NCBI RefSeq assembly: GCF_004363005.1
Contig: NZ_SNYH01000004.1
Span: forward strand, 340,724 to 404,723
Source: Tenacibaculum caenipelagi
GTDB lineage: Bacteria; Bacteroidota; Bacteroidia; Flavobacteriales; Flavobacteriaceae
Direction: 5' to 3'
DNA length: 64,000 nucleotides
The position numbers and the translations under genes are program-made. The stretch's first letter is position 1. The number at the start of each line of letters is the position of its first letter. The notes beneath the pieces were generated by a model that ran no database searches, was not told the origin of the DNA, and saw only the letters and a program-made list of their open reading frames with translations. Of this stretch, positions 51,502-61,332 are shown in pieces.

Positions 51502-52034
51502 TGAACAAATTAAAATATCCTATAGGAAAACCTAATATTCCTGCTGAAATATCTTCTGAATTACTTGCAGAGTGGATCGATACCTTAGAGCATTTTCCTG
51601 AGAAATTAAAGAGTCTTGTTAAAGATCTATCTGAAGAACAACTAGATACTCCCTACAGAGAAAATGGTTGGACTATTAGACAAGTAATACATCATTGTGC
51701 CGATAGTCACCATAATTCTTACATACGTTTTAAATGGACACTCACTGAAGATAAGCCTGTTATCAAAGTGTATTTTGAAGATCGTTGGGCAGAGTTATTC
51801 GATTCTAAAACAGCTCCTATTCAATTTTCTTTAGATGCTCTAAAGGCTTTACATGCTAAATGGGTTTATTTATTAAAAGGCTTAAGTGAAGAAGATTTAC
51901 ATAAATCTTTTATTCACCCAGACGGAAATGAAGAAGTGAAATTAAAAAACAATATTGGTATTTATGCATGGCATTGCAACCACCATTATGCTCATATTGA
52001 GCAGTTATTAATCAAAAAGAACTGGTATAAATAG
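51501..52034 (+). CDS. YfiT-like DinB-family putative metal-dependent hydrolase
   Basis: A 177-residue protein with N-terminal YPIGKPNIPAEIS, NGWTIRQVIHHCADSHHNSY near 55-75 and YAWHCNHHYAHIEQLL near 155, giving the three-His nickel/zinc site of the DinB-like YfiT family. Bacillus relatives are linked to bacillithiol S-transfer, and several Bacteroidetes make bacillithiol. It is the second gene of a two-gene operon with the TPR lipoprotein. Confidence 0.85.
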   Translation: MNKLKYPIGKPNIPAEISSELLAEWIDTLEHFPEKLKSLVKDLSEEQLDTPYRENGWTIRQVIHHCADSHHNSYIRFKWTLTEDKPVIKVYFEDRWAELFDSKTAPIQFSLDALKALHAKWVYLLKGLSEEDLHKSFIHPDGNEEVKLKNNIGIYAWHCNHHYAHIEQLLIKKNWYK

Positions 52035-52149
52035 TACTAAACATAGAGAATAATCTACATCCTATTCTTTTTTATAGAAGAAATTAAATAACTGTGCTGA
52101 TAATAAAATAAGGATTATAAAACATTTTTAACAATGCTAAATCTTATAA

Positions 52150-52521
52150 CTATTTTTTTAAAATAATAGAAAGCATTTTAAATCTTTGATGAGCTTTAAT
52201 TACACTAACTGTATTCCCAGGTATAATCATAGAGTCTCCATTTTTTAAATAAGTAAATACTTTATCAACCAATACTTCTGCTTCTCCTTCTATAACTTGA
52301 ATAAATGTTGAATAAGTAGTTGGTTTTGGTTTGTAAACTTTACCATAATCTAAAGCCAATACTATAATGTCATTTGTTTCCTCATATTCTATATGTTTAA
52401 TGACTACCGTATTTGAAACATAGTGTAACTTGTCTTTAATATTATAACTTATTAGCTTTGTAAATTCGTTATTTTTCACAGTATAAAGATTAAAAATTAG
52501 GACATAAGTTACACAAAACAA
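52150..52521 (-). CDS. cupin-domain protein
   Basis: About 123 residues. The C-terminal 80 form a single small cupin barrel (TYSTFIQVIEGEAEVLVD, then LKNGDSMIIPGNTVSVIKAH). Metal ligands are not the classic set, because the first motif lacks the two His. The N-terminus (hydrophobic, VTYVLIFNLYTV) may be misassigned; an internal start is possible. It stands alone before the palindrome at 52572. Function unknown. Confidence 0.65.
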   Translation of the reverse strand: MFCVTYVLIFNLYTVKNNEFTKLISYNIKDKLHYVSNTVVIKHIEYEETNDIIVLALDYGKVYKPKPTTYSTFIQVIEGEAEVLVDKVFTYLKNGDSMIIPGNTVSVIKAHQRFKMLSIILKK

Positions 52522-52571
52522 TAAGTAGTTTGTTATATAAAACCTATTTTAAGTTACATATATTACAGGTT

Positions 52572-52612
52572 TACTACAAAGAACCGTTTAACTTTTAAAC
52601 GGTTCTTTGTAG
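52572..52612. repeat. 41-bp perfect palindrome
   Basis: A 19-bp perfect inverted repeat (ACTACAAAGAACCGTTTAA and its complement) around a CTT centre. It could be a transcription terminator for the 52641-52877 gene on the minus strand, although the T run is interrupted by purines, or a regulatory palindrome. Confidence 0.65.
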
Positions 52613-52640
52613 TAATTAATTTTTACTTTAAAAATTAGTT

Positions 52641-52877
52641 TTATATAGTAGCTTGATAATTAGCTCTCAAAATACCTATAACCTCACTACGATTTTTATC
52701 GAGTTTAGTTTCTAATCTTTTAAATAAATCTGTTTCTTTTCCTGTTTCAAATTTCACATCTTCTTCCGTTAATTTAGGGTATTTAACCTTTAATGCCTTA
52801 GACTGTTTACTCCAATCTCCACTAAATTTAAAAAACTCATTTGACTTATTCTGCTCTCCTTTATTCTTAATTTCCAT
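52641..52877 (-). CDS. CsbD-like small protein
   Basis: A 78-residue charged protein. WSKQSKALKVKYPKLTEEDV and KRLETKLDKNRSEVIG fit the CsbD-like pattern (W-x-Q-x-x-x-LK...LT-x-D-V...L-x-x-x-x-x-K). CsbD-type proteins are stress-induced and their molecular role is unclear. It lies 98 bp downstream of the AraC-type gene on the same strand. Confidence 0.65.
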   Translation of the reverse strand: MEIKNKGEQNKSNEFFKFSGDWSKQSKALKVKYPKLTEEDVKFETGKETDLFKRLETKLDKNRSEVIGILRANYQATI

Positions 52878-52975
52878 GATTGTATAATTTTAAATAATGC
52901 TTATTTGCATTCATACAAAGATGATAATTAATAAAACTATATCTATTACACAACTAAACCCAAACCTTACATAAA

Positions 52976-53536
52976 TCACAGGTTTTCAAGGTTTTTTCTT
53001 CTTTTTTCTCCTGTTTTTTTAAAATAAGAAGGAGAATGTCCTGTAACTTTTTTAAACTGATTTGATAGGTGAGCAACACTACTGTAATGTAATCTGTAAG
53101 AAATTTCTGTAAGATTTAACTCATTATAAAGTATAAGTTCTTTTGCTTTTTCTATTTTATGTTTTATAATAAAGTGTTGAATTGTAATTCCTTTTACTTC
53201 TGAAAACAAATTGGATAAATATGTATAATCATATCCTAATTTTTCACTAATAAAATCAGAGTAATTAACTTTAGGTACTTCTTCTGAATAGTGTATCATT
53301 TCAATAATGATATTTTTTATTTTATCTATCAGAATACTTTTTTTATCGTCTAATAGCTCTAAACCTGAGGCTGCTAAGTTAGATTTTAATTGTTCTTTTT
53401 GTTCATTAGTAAGATTTTCTTGGATTTCAATCAAACCAAGTTCAATATTGGTATAATGTAGTCCAAGCTTTTGCAACTCTTGTTTGACCATTAGTTTGCA
53501 CCTTAAACTCACCATATATTTTACATATAGTTTCAT
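52976..53536 (-). CDS. AraC family regulator (short form)
   Basis: A 186-residue protein. The N-terminal 75 residues have no known domain (some similarity to HMA-like beta-alpha folds). The C-terminal part (about 85-180) is an AraC-type double helix-turn-helix (LGYDYTYLSNLFSEVKGIT and LHYSSVAHLSNQFKKVTGHS). It probably acts on the CsbD-like gene downstream or on stress genes; this is inferred from position only. Confidence 0.8.
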   Translation of the reverse strand: MKLYVKYMVSLRCKLMVKQELQKLGLHYTNIELGLIEIQENLTNEQKEQLKSNLAASGLELLDDKKSILIDKIKNIIIEMIHYSEEVPKVNYSDFISEKLGYDYTYLSNLFSEVKGITIQHFIIKHKIEKAKELILYNELNLTEISYRLHYSSVAHLSNQFKKVTGHSPSYFKKTGEKRRKNLENL

Positions 53537-53645
53537 TGTGATTCGTTAGTAAATACTTGACTTCTGTTAAAGGTACATCATAAATAACTAGATAAGAATA
53601 ATAATAACTAATATTTATTCTGCTTTTTTATAAAAAAACTTTTGA

Positions 53646-54260
53646 CTATAACAAAATCAACAGAGCAATACCAACAAAAACCACAATCTGTGCCCATTTT
53701 AAATAGACTCCTACTTTATTGTGCTGTTTGATGTAATCGGAAATTTTTCCTGCTAAAATTGCGATTGAAGAAAAGATGATAAATGAACTTAGTATAAACA
53801 AACCTCCTAGTACATAAAACTGTATGACATTTGACAAGGTGTCAGAAAACAAAAACTGTGGAAAAAAAGCCAAAAAGAAAATCGTAACCTTCGGATTTAA
53901 CACATTCATCCAAAAACCAGTTTTGTATAACTGTAAGGTTGATTTTCGCTCAACATTCTCGGTTGAAAAAGCAATTTTAGCATCACTTTTATATACTTGA
54001 TATGCTAAGTATAACAAATATCCTGCTCCGAATAACTTGATAATAAAAAACAAATTCGGATTCTGTTTGATGATTTCAGAAACACCAAAAGCCACCAAAG
54101 TAGTATGAATTATACATCCTGTCATTAAACCGCCAACAGTAGCTAATCCGTATTTTTTCCCATTAACAATGCTTTGTGTTAATACAAAAATATTATCAGG
54201 ACCAGGTGAAATAGCTAAAGTAGTCGTAGCGAATACAAAAGAAATGAGGGTTTCAAGCAT
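53646..54260 (-). CDS. LysE family amino-acid exporter
   Basis: A 204-residue inner-membrane protein with about six hydrophobic segments. The start (ATTTLAISPGPDNIFVLTQS) and NPKVTIFFLAFFPQF are LysE/RhtB-family signatures. It exports small solutes, typically amino acids; the substrate is unknown. It lies 46 bp downstream of the 54307-54534 gene on the same strand. Confidence 0.9.
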   Translation of the reverse strand: MLETLISFVFATTTLAISPGPDNIFVLTQSIVNGKKYGLATVGGLMTGCIIHTTLVAFGVSEIIKQNPNLFFIIKLFGAGYLLYLAYQVYKSDAKIAFSTENVERKSTLQLYKTGFWMNVLNPKVTIFFLAFFPQFLFSDTLSNVIQFYVLGGLFILSSFIIFSSIAILAGKISDYIKQHNKVGVYLKWAQIVVFVGIALLILL

Positions 54261-54306
54261 TTTTATTTAATTACATAGAGTGAAAAAAATAGCTGAATTA
54301 AACATT

Positions 54307-54534
54307 TTATTCATAAATCGTAGCTCCTTTCAAAATGGTTTTGAAATTTTCCCAAGTTGGTTTATCAGCATCTATATCCATTTCCATATTATCATAAAAC
54401 CCTTGAATATCTTCTGTATATGATTCCATCGCTTCAAAAAAATCTTCTAAAGTTTTGTTTCGCCAATTAGATTTATTGTCTTTCAAATCTTTTCTAAAAT
54501 CCTTAAGAAAATCTATGAACTCAATTCTTGTCAT
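54307..54534 (-). CDS. DUF7660-like small protein
   Basis: A 75-residue acidic soluble protein (start TRIEFIDFLKDFRKDL, with NWRNKTLEDFFEAM and KPTWENFKTILKGA). The pattern fits a short family of unknown function (DUF7660). It lies 18 bp after the pyrD stop and may be co-transcribed with pyrD. Confidence 0.65.
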   Translation of the reverse strand: MTRIEFIDFLKDFRKDLKDNKSNWRNKTLEDFFEAMESYTEDIQGFYDNMEMDIDADKPTWENFKTILKGATIYE

Positions 54535-54552
54535 TTAAGTTTTTTATGAGTT

Positions 54553-55587
54553 TTAACTTTCAGCTAAAATAGCTTTATTGATTCTTTTTACCAAACTAGG
54601 TCCTTCGTAAATAAATCCTGTATAAACCTGCACTAAGTCTGCACCTGCTTTTAGCTTTTCTAAAGCGTCTTTTTCAGAATGGATACCTCCTACTCCAATA
54701 ATTGGGAATGCTTTGTTGGAATTGTCTGCTAAATATTGAATCACTTTCGTACTTCTCTCTTTAATAGGTTGTCCGCTTAAACCTCCATTACCTATTTCTT
54801 CCAAACGTTCCTTAGAAGCCTTTAAACCGTCTCTATTTACTGAGGTATTCGACGCTATTACTCCATCAATTTTGGTTTCTGCAACTAACTCAATAATTTC
54901 ATCCAATTGTTGGTTGTTTAAATCTGGAGCTATTTTTAATAAAATAGGTTTTTGCTGCGCTTCAGCATTATTTAATTTCTGAACTTCTGTAATCAATTCC
55001 TTCAAATAATCAGCGTCTTCTAATTTTGCATGGCTAGATACATTTGGACAGCTTACATTCAGTACAAAATAATCTACATACGGATGCAATCCTTTAAAAC
55101 AAGTAACATAATCTTCCGTATAATTTTCAGGAGCTGTATTGGTATTTTTACCAATGTTTCCCCCAATAATTATTTTTCCTTTGTTCTTTTTTAATTGTTC
55201 AATCGCTGCTTCCAATCCTTCATTATTAAATCCCATTCGGTTGATGATTCCTTTATCATCTTTTAAACGGAATAAACGTTTTTTAGGATTTCCTACTTGT
55301 CCTTTTGGAGTTACAGTGCCAATCTCAACAAAACCAAAACCAAAATCTGCTAACTCATTATACAACACCGCATTTTTATCAAACCCTGCTGCTAAGCCTA
55401 CTGGATTTTTAAAAGTCAATCCAAATAAGTTACGCTCCAGTTTTTTATCATTAACTTGATACATTCCTCTAAAAATAGATGGCACTCCAGGTATTTTTGA
55501 CAAGAACTTTACCAATGAGAATGTAAAGTGATGAATCTTTTCTGGATCAAAAAGAAAGAAGATTGGGCGAATAAGTAATTTGTACAT
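54553..55587 (-). CDS. pyrD: quinone-dependent dihydroorotate dehydrogenase
   Basis: A class 2 DHODH, membrane-associated, which oxidises dihydroorotate to orotate in pyrimidine synthesis. 344 residues from the ATG at 55587, whose product starts [20 protein letters not shown]; the upstream in-frame extension to 55644 crosses a REP-like repeat and is not conserved. Motifs: [25 protein letters not shown] with the class 2 catalytic Ser, and the FMN phosphate site IIGVGGIHS. Confidence 0.95.
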   Translation of the reverse strand: MYKLLIRPIFFLFDPEKIHHFTFSLVKFLSKIPGVPSIFRGMYQVNDKKLERNLFGLTFKNPVGLAAGFDKNAVLYNELADFGFGFVEIGTVTPKGQVGNPKKRLFRLKDDKGIINRMGFNNEGLEAAIEQLKKNKGKIIIGGNIGKNTNTAPENYTEDYVTCFKGLHPYVDYFVLNVSCPNVSSHAKLEDADYLKELITEVQKLNNAEAQQKPILLKIAPDLNNQQLDEIIELVAETKIDGVIASNTSVNRDGLKASKERLEEIGNGGLSGQPIKERSTKVIQYLADNSNKAFPIIGVGGIHSEKDALEKLKAGADLVQVYTGFIYEGPSLVKRINKAILAES

Positions 55588-55616
55588 CAGTTTATTTTGG
55601 TTTGTTTTAATTATGA

Positions 55617-55636
55617 CCTCTCGACTGCGCTTGAGG
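55617..55636. repeat. REP-like palindrome variant
   Basis: CCTCTCGACTGCGCTTGAGG, related to the copy at 12104-12122 (shared TCGACT-CGCT core) and of the type dispersed in many genomes. It lies between pheT and pyrD. Confidence 0.55.
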
Positions 55637-55672
55637 TGACACACTTATGTTTTTTATTTAAAAATATAAAAA

Positions 55673-55692
55673 AAGCTCCAAAAATGGAGCTT
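55673..55692 (-). terminator. terminator of pheT
   Basis: Minus-strand stem AAGCTCCA / TGGAGCTT with a four-base loop, followed by TTTTTATATTTTT. It starts 6 bp after the pheT stop. Confidence 0.85.
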
Positions 55693-55697
55693 CTGAA

Positions 55698-58124
55698 TTA
55701 TCTTAATACAGCTTCTAAATTCTTTTCGAATGTTAGCTGTAATTTTTGCATTATTTTATCTATTTGTTTGTCTTCTAACGTTTTGTTTTCATCTTGCAAT
55801 ACAAAACTCACCGCATACGATTTTTTTCCTTCTGGTAATTTATCACCTTCATATACGTCAAACAAATCTACTTCTTTCAATAGTTTTCTTTCCGATTGAA
55901 ATGCTAAGTTGTAAACTTCTTTAAACTCAACTTTATTGTCTAATAATAATGCTAAATCGCGTTTTACTGCTGGGAACTTAGGTAAATCAGTTACTTTAAT
56001 TTTCTTCTTCCCTACTAAATCTAAAATGTTTTGCCAATTTAAGTCAGCAAATAATACTTCTTGCTTAATAGAAAATTCTTTTAAAATAGCTCTCTTTGCA
56101 ACACCTAATTCTACCAACTTCATTTTACCTAAACTTAATGTAACTCCTTCAGAGAATACATCTGATTTAGTTGGAGTAGTTTTTAAGTTATCAATTCCTA
56201 AACGACTTAACAATGTTGTTACAATTCCTTTTAAATAAAAGAAATCTGACGCTTGAGTTGCAACTCTCCAGCTGTCTGGTGTTCTGTTTCCTGTAACAAA
56301 CAGCGTTAAATGTTTATCTTCTTGATACCCATTTTCGTATTTATGATATGTTTTACCAAACTCATAAAACTTTAAAGAGTTTTGTTTTCTATTGATGTTA
56401 TAGGCTACAGATTCTAACCCACTAAATAGTAATGATTGACGCATTACTTTTAAATCGTTACTCAGCGGATTTAACATCTCTACATTATACTCTGGATTCA
56501 AACTCTCAGACAAGTCAATATAATCTGCCTTTGTTAATGAGTTTGCCATTGTTTCGTTAAAACCAAGTGATGATAACTGATCTGCTACAATATTTTCAAC
56601 TTTAACTTCTTTATCATTATCAAAAGAAATAGAAGTGTTTAGCTTATGAGAGAACTCAATATTATTATAACCGTACACTCGTAAGATCTCCTCAATAATA
56701 TCTGCTTCACGTTGTACATCAACACGATATGATGGAACCACCAATCCTAAACCAGCTTCAGTAACACTATTAATTTTAATATCTAATGAAGCTAAAATCT
56801 TTTTAATGGTTTCTTTAGGAATTTCTTGCCCAATTAATTTGTAAGCATTTTCGAATGATAAGAATACTTCAAAATCTTCAACCCTAACTGGATAAAAATC
56901 TAAAATATCCGAAGACATTTTTCCATTTGCATACTCTTCAATCAACAACGCTGCACGCTTTAAAGCATATTTGGTTAAATTAATGTCGATTCCTCTTTCA
57001 AAACGGAAAGATGCATCGGTATTTAACGCGTGACGTTTGGCTGTTTTACGAATAGACACAGGATTAAAATATGCACTTTCTAAGAAAATAGTGTGTGTGC
57101 TTTCAGTAACTCCAGAATTTGCTCCTCCAAAAACACCACCAATACATAACGGTTTGTTATCAGCATCACAAATCATGATATCTTCAGAAGATAATTCTCT
57201 TTCAACATCATCTAACGTAGTGAATTTTGTTCCTTCTTCTAAGGTTTTCACTACTACTTTACCTCCTCTAATTTTTGAAGCATCAAAAGCGTGTAATGGT
57301 TGTCCTAATTCATGTAATACGTAGTTTGTAATATCTACAATATTATTTTTAGGAGTTAATCCAATCGCTTTTAATTTATTTTGAATCCATTCAGGAGATT
57401 CTTTTACTTCAATATCAGTAATAGTTATACCACAATAACGAGGTACTAAATCTTTATCTTCAACTTCAATATCAATTTTATGTGTACGCTCGTCTACATG
57501 AAAATTTGATACCGATGGAGAAATCAATTCTATATTAGTTCCTTGTTGAATTAAACCAGCACGTAAATCACGAGCCACACCAAAATGACTCATAGCATCG
57601 GCACGGTTTGGTGTTAAACCAATTTCAAATACGTAGTCAGTTTCTATATTAAAAACTTCTGAACAAGGAGTACCAGGAGCTAAACTTTCATCTAACACCA
57701 TAATTCCATCATGACCTTTACCTAAACCTAATTCGTCTTCAGCACAAATCATTCCATGGCTTTCTTCTCCTCTAATTTTTCCTTTTTTAATTTTAAATCC
57801 TTCACCTTTCTCATCATACAACATGGTACCAACAGTTGCTACAGGTACTTTTTGTCCTGCATCTACGTTAGGTGCTCCACAAACAATTTGTACTGGATTA
57901 CCATCTCCTAAATCAACAGTTGTAACTTTTAACTTATCAGCATTTGGGTGTTTTACACAAGTTTTTACTTCTCCTACAACAACTCCTTTTAAACTTCCTT
58001 TAATACTTTCAACAGTTTCTATACCTTCTACTTCAAGACCTAAGTCTGTCAATAATTCTCCTGTTTTTTCAGCTTCCCAGTCTGTTTGTAAAAATTGTCG
58101 TAACCAATTGTATGATATCTTCAT
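55698..58124 (-). CDS. pheT: phenylalanyl-tRNA synthetase beta subunit
   Basis: 808 residues from the ATG at 58124 (start MKISYNWLRQFLQTDWE); an upstream TTG adds two residues. It pairs with PheS as an (alpha-beta)2 enzyme, and pheS is not in the window. It has a tRNA-binding (OB) domain at about 40-150, B3/B4 editing (about 210-370), B5 and a catalytic-like core, and a C-terminal ferredoxin-like FDX-ACB domain (about 715-808, with KFPAVKRDLALLLD). Length and order are normal. Confidence 0.95.
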   Translation of the reverse strand: MKISYNWLRQFLQTDWEAEKTGELLTDLGLEVEGIETVESIKGSLKGVVVGEVKTCVKHPNADKLKVTTVDLGDGNPVQIVCGAPNVDAGQKVPVATVGTMLYDEKGEGFKIKKGKIRGEESHGMICAEDELGLGKGHDGIMVLDESLAPGTPCSEVFNIETDYVFEIGLTPNRADAMSHFGVARDLRAGLIQQGTNIELISPSVSNFHVDERTHKIDIEVEDKDLVPRYCGITITDIEVKESPEWIQNKLKAIGLTPKNNIVDITNYVLHELGQPLHAFDASKIRGGKVVVKTLEEGTKFTTLDDVERELSSEDIMICDADNKPLCIGGVFGGANSGVTESTHTIFLESAYFNPVSIRKTAKRHALNTDASFRFERGIDINLTKYALKRAALLIEEYANGKMSSDILDFYPVRVEDFEVFLSFENAYKLIGQEIPKETIKKILASLDIKINSVTEAGLGLVVPSYRVDVQREADIIEEILRVYGYNNIEFSHKLNTSISFDNDKEVKVENIVADQLSSLGFNETMANSLTKADYIDLSESLNPEYNVEMLNPLSNDLKVMRQSLLFSGLESVAYNINRKQNSLKFYEFGKTYHKYENGYQEDKHLTLFVTGNRTPDSWRVATQASDFFYLKGIVTTLLSRLGIDNLKTTPTKSDVFSEGVTLSLGKMKLVELGVAKRAILKEFSIKQEVLFADLNWQNILDLVGKKKIKVTDLPKFPAVKRDLALLLDNKVEFKEVYNLAFQSERKLLKEVDLFDVYEGDKLPEGKKSYAVSFVLQDENKTLEDKQIDKIMQKLQLTFEKNLEAVLR

Positions 58125-58294
58125 AATCAATCTCTAAATTTAGCCTGCAAATTTACGTAAAATAAAGGAAAAAATATCAACTTGTTTCCTATAGCTCTTA
58201 CGAAATTGATTGTTAACATTTTGATAACATTGATTCTCTACTTTTTTTATTGATTTGTAACGCATTAACAAAATTTTAACACAAGTTCATTTAC

Positions 58295-60865
58295 ATGAAA
58301 AAATTATTACCCTTCTTGGTATTGATGACTTCGTTATCAATATTCTCACAAATTCCTTCGTATTATAACGATGTGAATTTAAATTTATCAGGCACAGCTT
58401 TGAAAAATGAGTTAGCCACAAAAATTATCAATACGCATACTACCAACTTATCATACACACCAGGTATTTGGGACGCCTTAAAGCAAACAGATTTAGCCCC
58501 AAACAATCCTACAAAAGTGTTGCTAATTTATGGATATAGTGATACTGATGGTAATTATGTAACAGATAGAACTCGAGACAAAAACGCTAATGGTGGTACT
58601 GCTGGTACACAGTGGAACAGAGAACACGTATATCCAAAATCGTTAGGAAATCCGAATTTAGGAACTTCTGGCCCTGGTGCTGACGCGCACCATTTAAGAG
58701 CTGCTGATATCTCATTTAATTCGCAAAGAAGTAGCAAAAAATTTGCTGCAGGCTCAGGAAATGCTGGCGATGTAACAGGCGGATGGTATCCTGGTGATGA
58801 ATGGAAAGGAGATGTTGCTCGTATGATGATGTATATGTATTTACGTTACGGTAATCAATGTTTACCAACAGGTGTGGGTACAGGTTCTACCATGGCGTCT
58901 GATGCTAATATGCTTACCTTGTTCATTCAGTGGAACGTAGACGATCCTGTATCTGACTTTGAAAAACAACGTAACCCTATTTTAGAAAGCCTTCAAGGAA
59001 ATCGTAACCCGTTTATTGACAATCCTGCTTTTGCTACTCAAATTTGGGGAGGCCCACAAGCTGAAGATTTATTTGGCGGAGGTAGTAGTTCTGATACCCA
59101 AGCTCCTTCTGCTCCAACTAACTTAGCTGCTTCAAATATTACACAAACTTCTGTTGATTTAACATGGAGTTCTTCAACAGACAATATTGGTGTTACTGGT
59201 TACGATATATATAAAGGTGCTACAAAAATTGCTACAGTAACAAGTACTTCTTACAATGTTACAGGTTTAACAGCTGCTACAAACTATACTTTTTCTATAA
59301 AAGCTAAAGATGCTGCTGGTAATAAATCTACTGCAAGTAATACCGTTTCGATAACAACTCAAACTAGTACTGGTGGTGGAAATGGAACGGCTACAGATTT
59401 ATTAATTTCTGAATATGTAGAAGGTTCATCAAATAACAAAGCAATAGAAATAGCTAATTTTACAGGAGCTTCTGTAAACTTATCTGGTTATTCTTTAAAG
59501 AAAGCTTCAAATGGTGGTGGATGGACAAATACACTTACTTTAAGTGGCCAATTAGCTAATGGTAATGTATATGTAATTGCTAACAGCAGTGCTTCTAGCA
59601 CAATACTTAACAAAGCAGACAGAACTGACACTGGGGTACTTTCTTTTAATGGAAACGATGCAGTTGGATTATTTAAAGGAAGTACATTAATTGATTTAAT
59701 TGGTAACCCTAATAGCTCGTCTACGTTTGCTCAAGATGTAACTTTACAAAGAAAGTCTTCAGTTGCAGCTCCTAATAGCAGTTATACTACTTCTGAATGG
59801 GAAACATTAGCTAAAGATACATTTAGTGGCTTGGGAAACCACAGTATTGATGGAGGAACTTCTACTCCTGATACTACTGCTCCTTCAGCGCCTACTAATA
59901 TTGCTGCTTCCAACATTACACAAACTTCTGTTAATTTAAGCTGGACTGCTTCAACCGATAATATTGGTGTTACAGGATACGAAGTTTATCAAGGAAGCTC
60001 TAAAATAGCAACCATAACTACCACAAATTATTCAGTTAGTGGACTAACAGCTGCTACAAACTATACTTTTTCTATAAAAGCAAAAGATGCTGCTAATAAT
60101 ATTTCTTCAGCAAGCAACACTGTAAATGTAACAACTTTAACAAATACCGTTTCTTACTGTAGCTCTAAAGGAAATAATGCAAATTATGAATGGATAGATA
60201 ACGTTGTTATTGGCGGGATTTCAAATGCTACTGGTGCAAATGGCGGATATGCAGACTTTACATCTTTAACAGGAAACTTACCTTACGGAAGCAATACTAT
60301 TGTAGTAAGTGCTGGATTCTCTAGTTCTTCTTATACTGAATACTGGAAAGTTTGGATTGATTTTAACAAAAACGGAACTTTCGAAAGTAGCGAGGAAGTT
60401 GTAAGTGGTTCATCTTCTAGTTCAGGAAATTTATCATATAGTTTTTCTGTACCAACCTCTGCTTTAGCGGGTGCTACAAGAATGCGTGTTTCTATGAAAT
60501 GGAACGCCGCCCCATCTGCTTGTGAAACATTCTCTTATGGTGAAGTTGAAGATTACACTGTCAACATAAGCTCTAGTACCAAAGGATTAGGTAGCAATAA
60601 TGTTACCATTGATGGAAAACTACAAAATGAAGCTCCTGTATTTAATGCTAGTGTTTCTCCAAACCCAACCGCTGAAACAATAAAAATTCAATTGGCAGAT
60701 GATAGAAATGCTACTTTTAAAATTACAAATTTAGCTGGTCAAAAAGTTTTAAACGGAAAAGTTACACACAATAACGTAGATATTTCAAACCTACATAACG
60801 GAGTTTATATTCTTGAAGTAAATGACGGTCAAAAATCATTTACTAAAAAAATTATTAAAAAATAA
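58295..60865 (+). CDS. secreted multidomain endonuclease I with T9SS sorting domain
   Basis: An 856-residue protein with a signal peptide (about 1-18, ending IFSQ). Domain order: endonuclease I/NucM (about 20-250, with WNREHVYPKSLG near 106 and DAHHLRAADISFNSQR near 130), fibronectin type III (about 268-355), lamin-tail domain (about 365-515, LLISEYVEGSSNNKAIEIAN), second fibronectin type III (about 527-615), GEVED domain (about 650-758, FNKNGTFESSEEVV and GEVEDYTV), and a type A T9SS C-terminal domain (about 784-856, VSPNPTAETIKI...LEVNDGQKSF). It is probably secreted or cell-surface attached for extracellular DNA degradation. Confidence 0.93.
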   Translation: MKKLLPFLVLMTSLSIFSQIPSYYNDVNLNLSGTALKNELATKIINTHTTNLSYTPGIWDALKQTDLAPNNPTKVLLIYGYSDTDGNYVTDRTRDKNANGGTAGTQWNREHVYPKSLGNPNLGTSGPGADAHHLRAADISFNSQRSSKKFAAGSGNAGDVTGGWYPGDEWKGDVARMMMYMYLRYGNQCLPTGVGTGSTMASDANMLTLFIQWNVDDPVSDFEKQRNPILESLQGNRNPFIDNPAFATQIWGGPQAEDLFGGGSSSDTQAPSAPTNLAASNITQTSVDLTWSSSTDNIGVTGYDIYKGATKIATVTSTSYNVTGLTAATNYTFSIKAKDAAGNKSTASNTVSITTQTSTGGGNGTATDLLISEYVEGSSNNKAIEIANFTGASVNLSGYSLKKASNGGGWTNTLTLSGQLANGNVYVIANSSASSTILNKADRTDTGVLSFNGNDAVGLFKGSTLIDLIGNPNSSSTFAQDVTLQRKSSVAAPNSSYTTSEWETLAKDTFSGLGNHSIDGGTSTPDTTAPSAPTNIAASNITQTSVNLSWTASTDNIGVTGYEVYQGSSKIATITTTNYSVSGLTAATNYTFSIKAKDAANNISSASNTVNVTTLTNTVSYCSSKGNNANYEWIDNVVIGGISNATGANGGYADFTSLTGNLPYGSNTIVVSAGFSSSSYTEYWKVWIDFNKNGTFESSEEVVSGSSSSSGNLSYSFSVPTSALAGATRMRVSMKWNAAPSACETFSYGEVEDYTVNISSSTKGLGSNNVTIDGKLQNEAPVFNASVSPNPTAETIKIQLADDRNATFKITNLAGQKVLNGKVTHNNVDISNLHNGVYILEVNDGQKSFTKKIIKK

Positions 60866-60881
60866 TTTTTCCTACAAAAAC

Positions 60882-60912
60882 AAAAAGGCTACCAAAAATG
60901 GTAGCCTTTTTT
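60882..60912. terminator. bidirectional terminator
   Basis: Stem AAAAAGGCTACCA / TGGTAGCCTTTTT with a four-base loop, between the endonuclease gene and the convergent 60934-61230 gene. Confidence 0.85.
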
Positions 60913-60933
60913 GTTTAAATATATTGAAAAGTA

Positions 60934-61230
60934 TTAAACTTCAATCGTCTTTTTTACTTCTTTAGATGATGAAAACACATAGGTATATAACCACATTAAG
61001 GTAAATGTCGGTACTGCATCTAACCCTGGCATTGCTTCTTCTATAAAAGCTATAACCCCTGCTATTTTACCTTTGTTTCCTTTGTACATTTTAGTCATTA
61101 TATATGCCGAAGCGGGAGCCCATACAATATCTGACAGCTCTCCAATACCCGGAATTAGGTACGATACATATCCTATGGCATCAAACAACAAACTCAATAT
61201 TAATTTTTGATACTTATTTTCTTTGTTCAT
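60934..61230 (-). CDS. small membrane protein of unknown function
   Basis: A 98-residue protein with three hydrophobic segments (LLFDAIGYVSYLIPGIGEL near 14-32, APASAYIMTKM near 38-48, and AVPTFTLMWLYTYVF near 72-87). The pattern of an IPG-x-GE-x-x-D-x-x-WAP start and an acidic EEAMPGLDAVP hinge is widely seen in Flavobacteriaceae, but no function is known. It is divergent from the NUDIX gene. Confidence 0.7.
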   Translation of the reverse strand: MNKENKYQKLILSLLFDAIGYVSYLIPGIGELSDIVWAPASAYIMTKMYKGNKGKIAGVIAFIEEAMPGLDAVPTFTLMWLYTYVFSSSKEVKKTIEV

Positions 61231-61332
61231 TTACATTAAATTAATCCATAATTCACAAATCAAAATTCAAGCCAAAACATATACATTTTGTTTTGTAAAT
61301 TAATATGTTTGTTCTAAAATACTAAAAAACAA

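Noticed and set aside
55698-58137. Long reading frames on the strand opposite pheT
   Set aside because: They lie wholly within pheT, have atypical composition and no motifs, and pheT is a certain gene.
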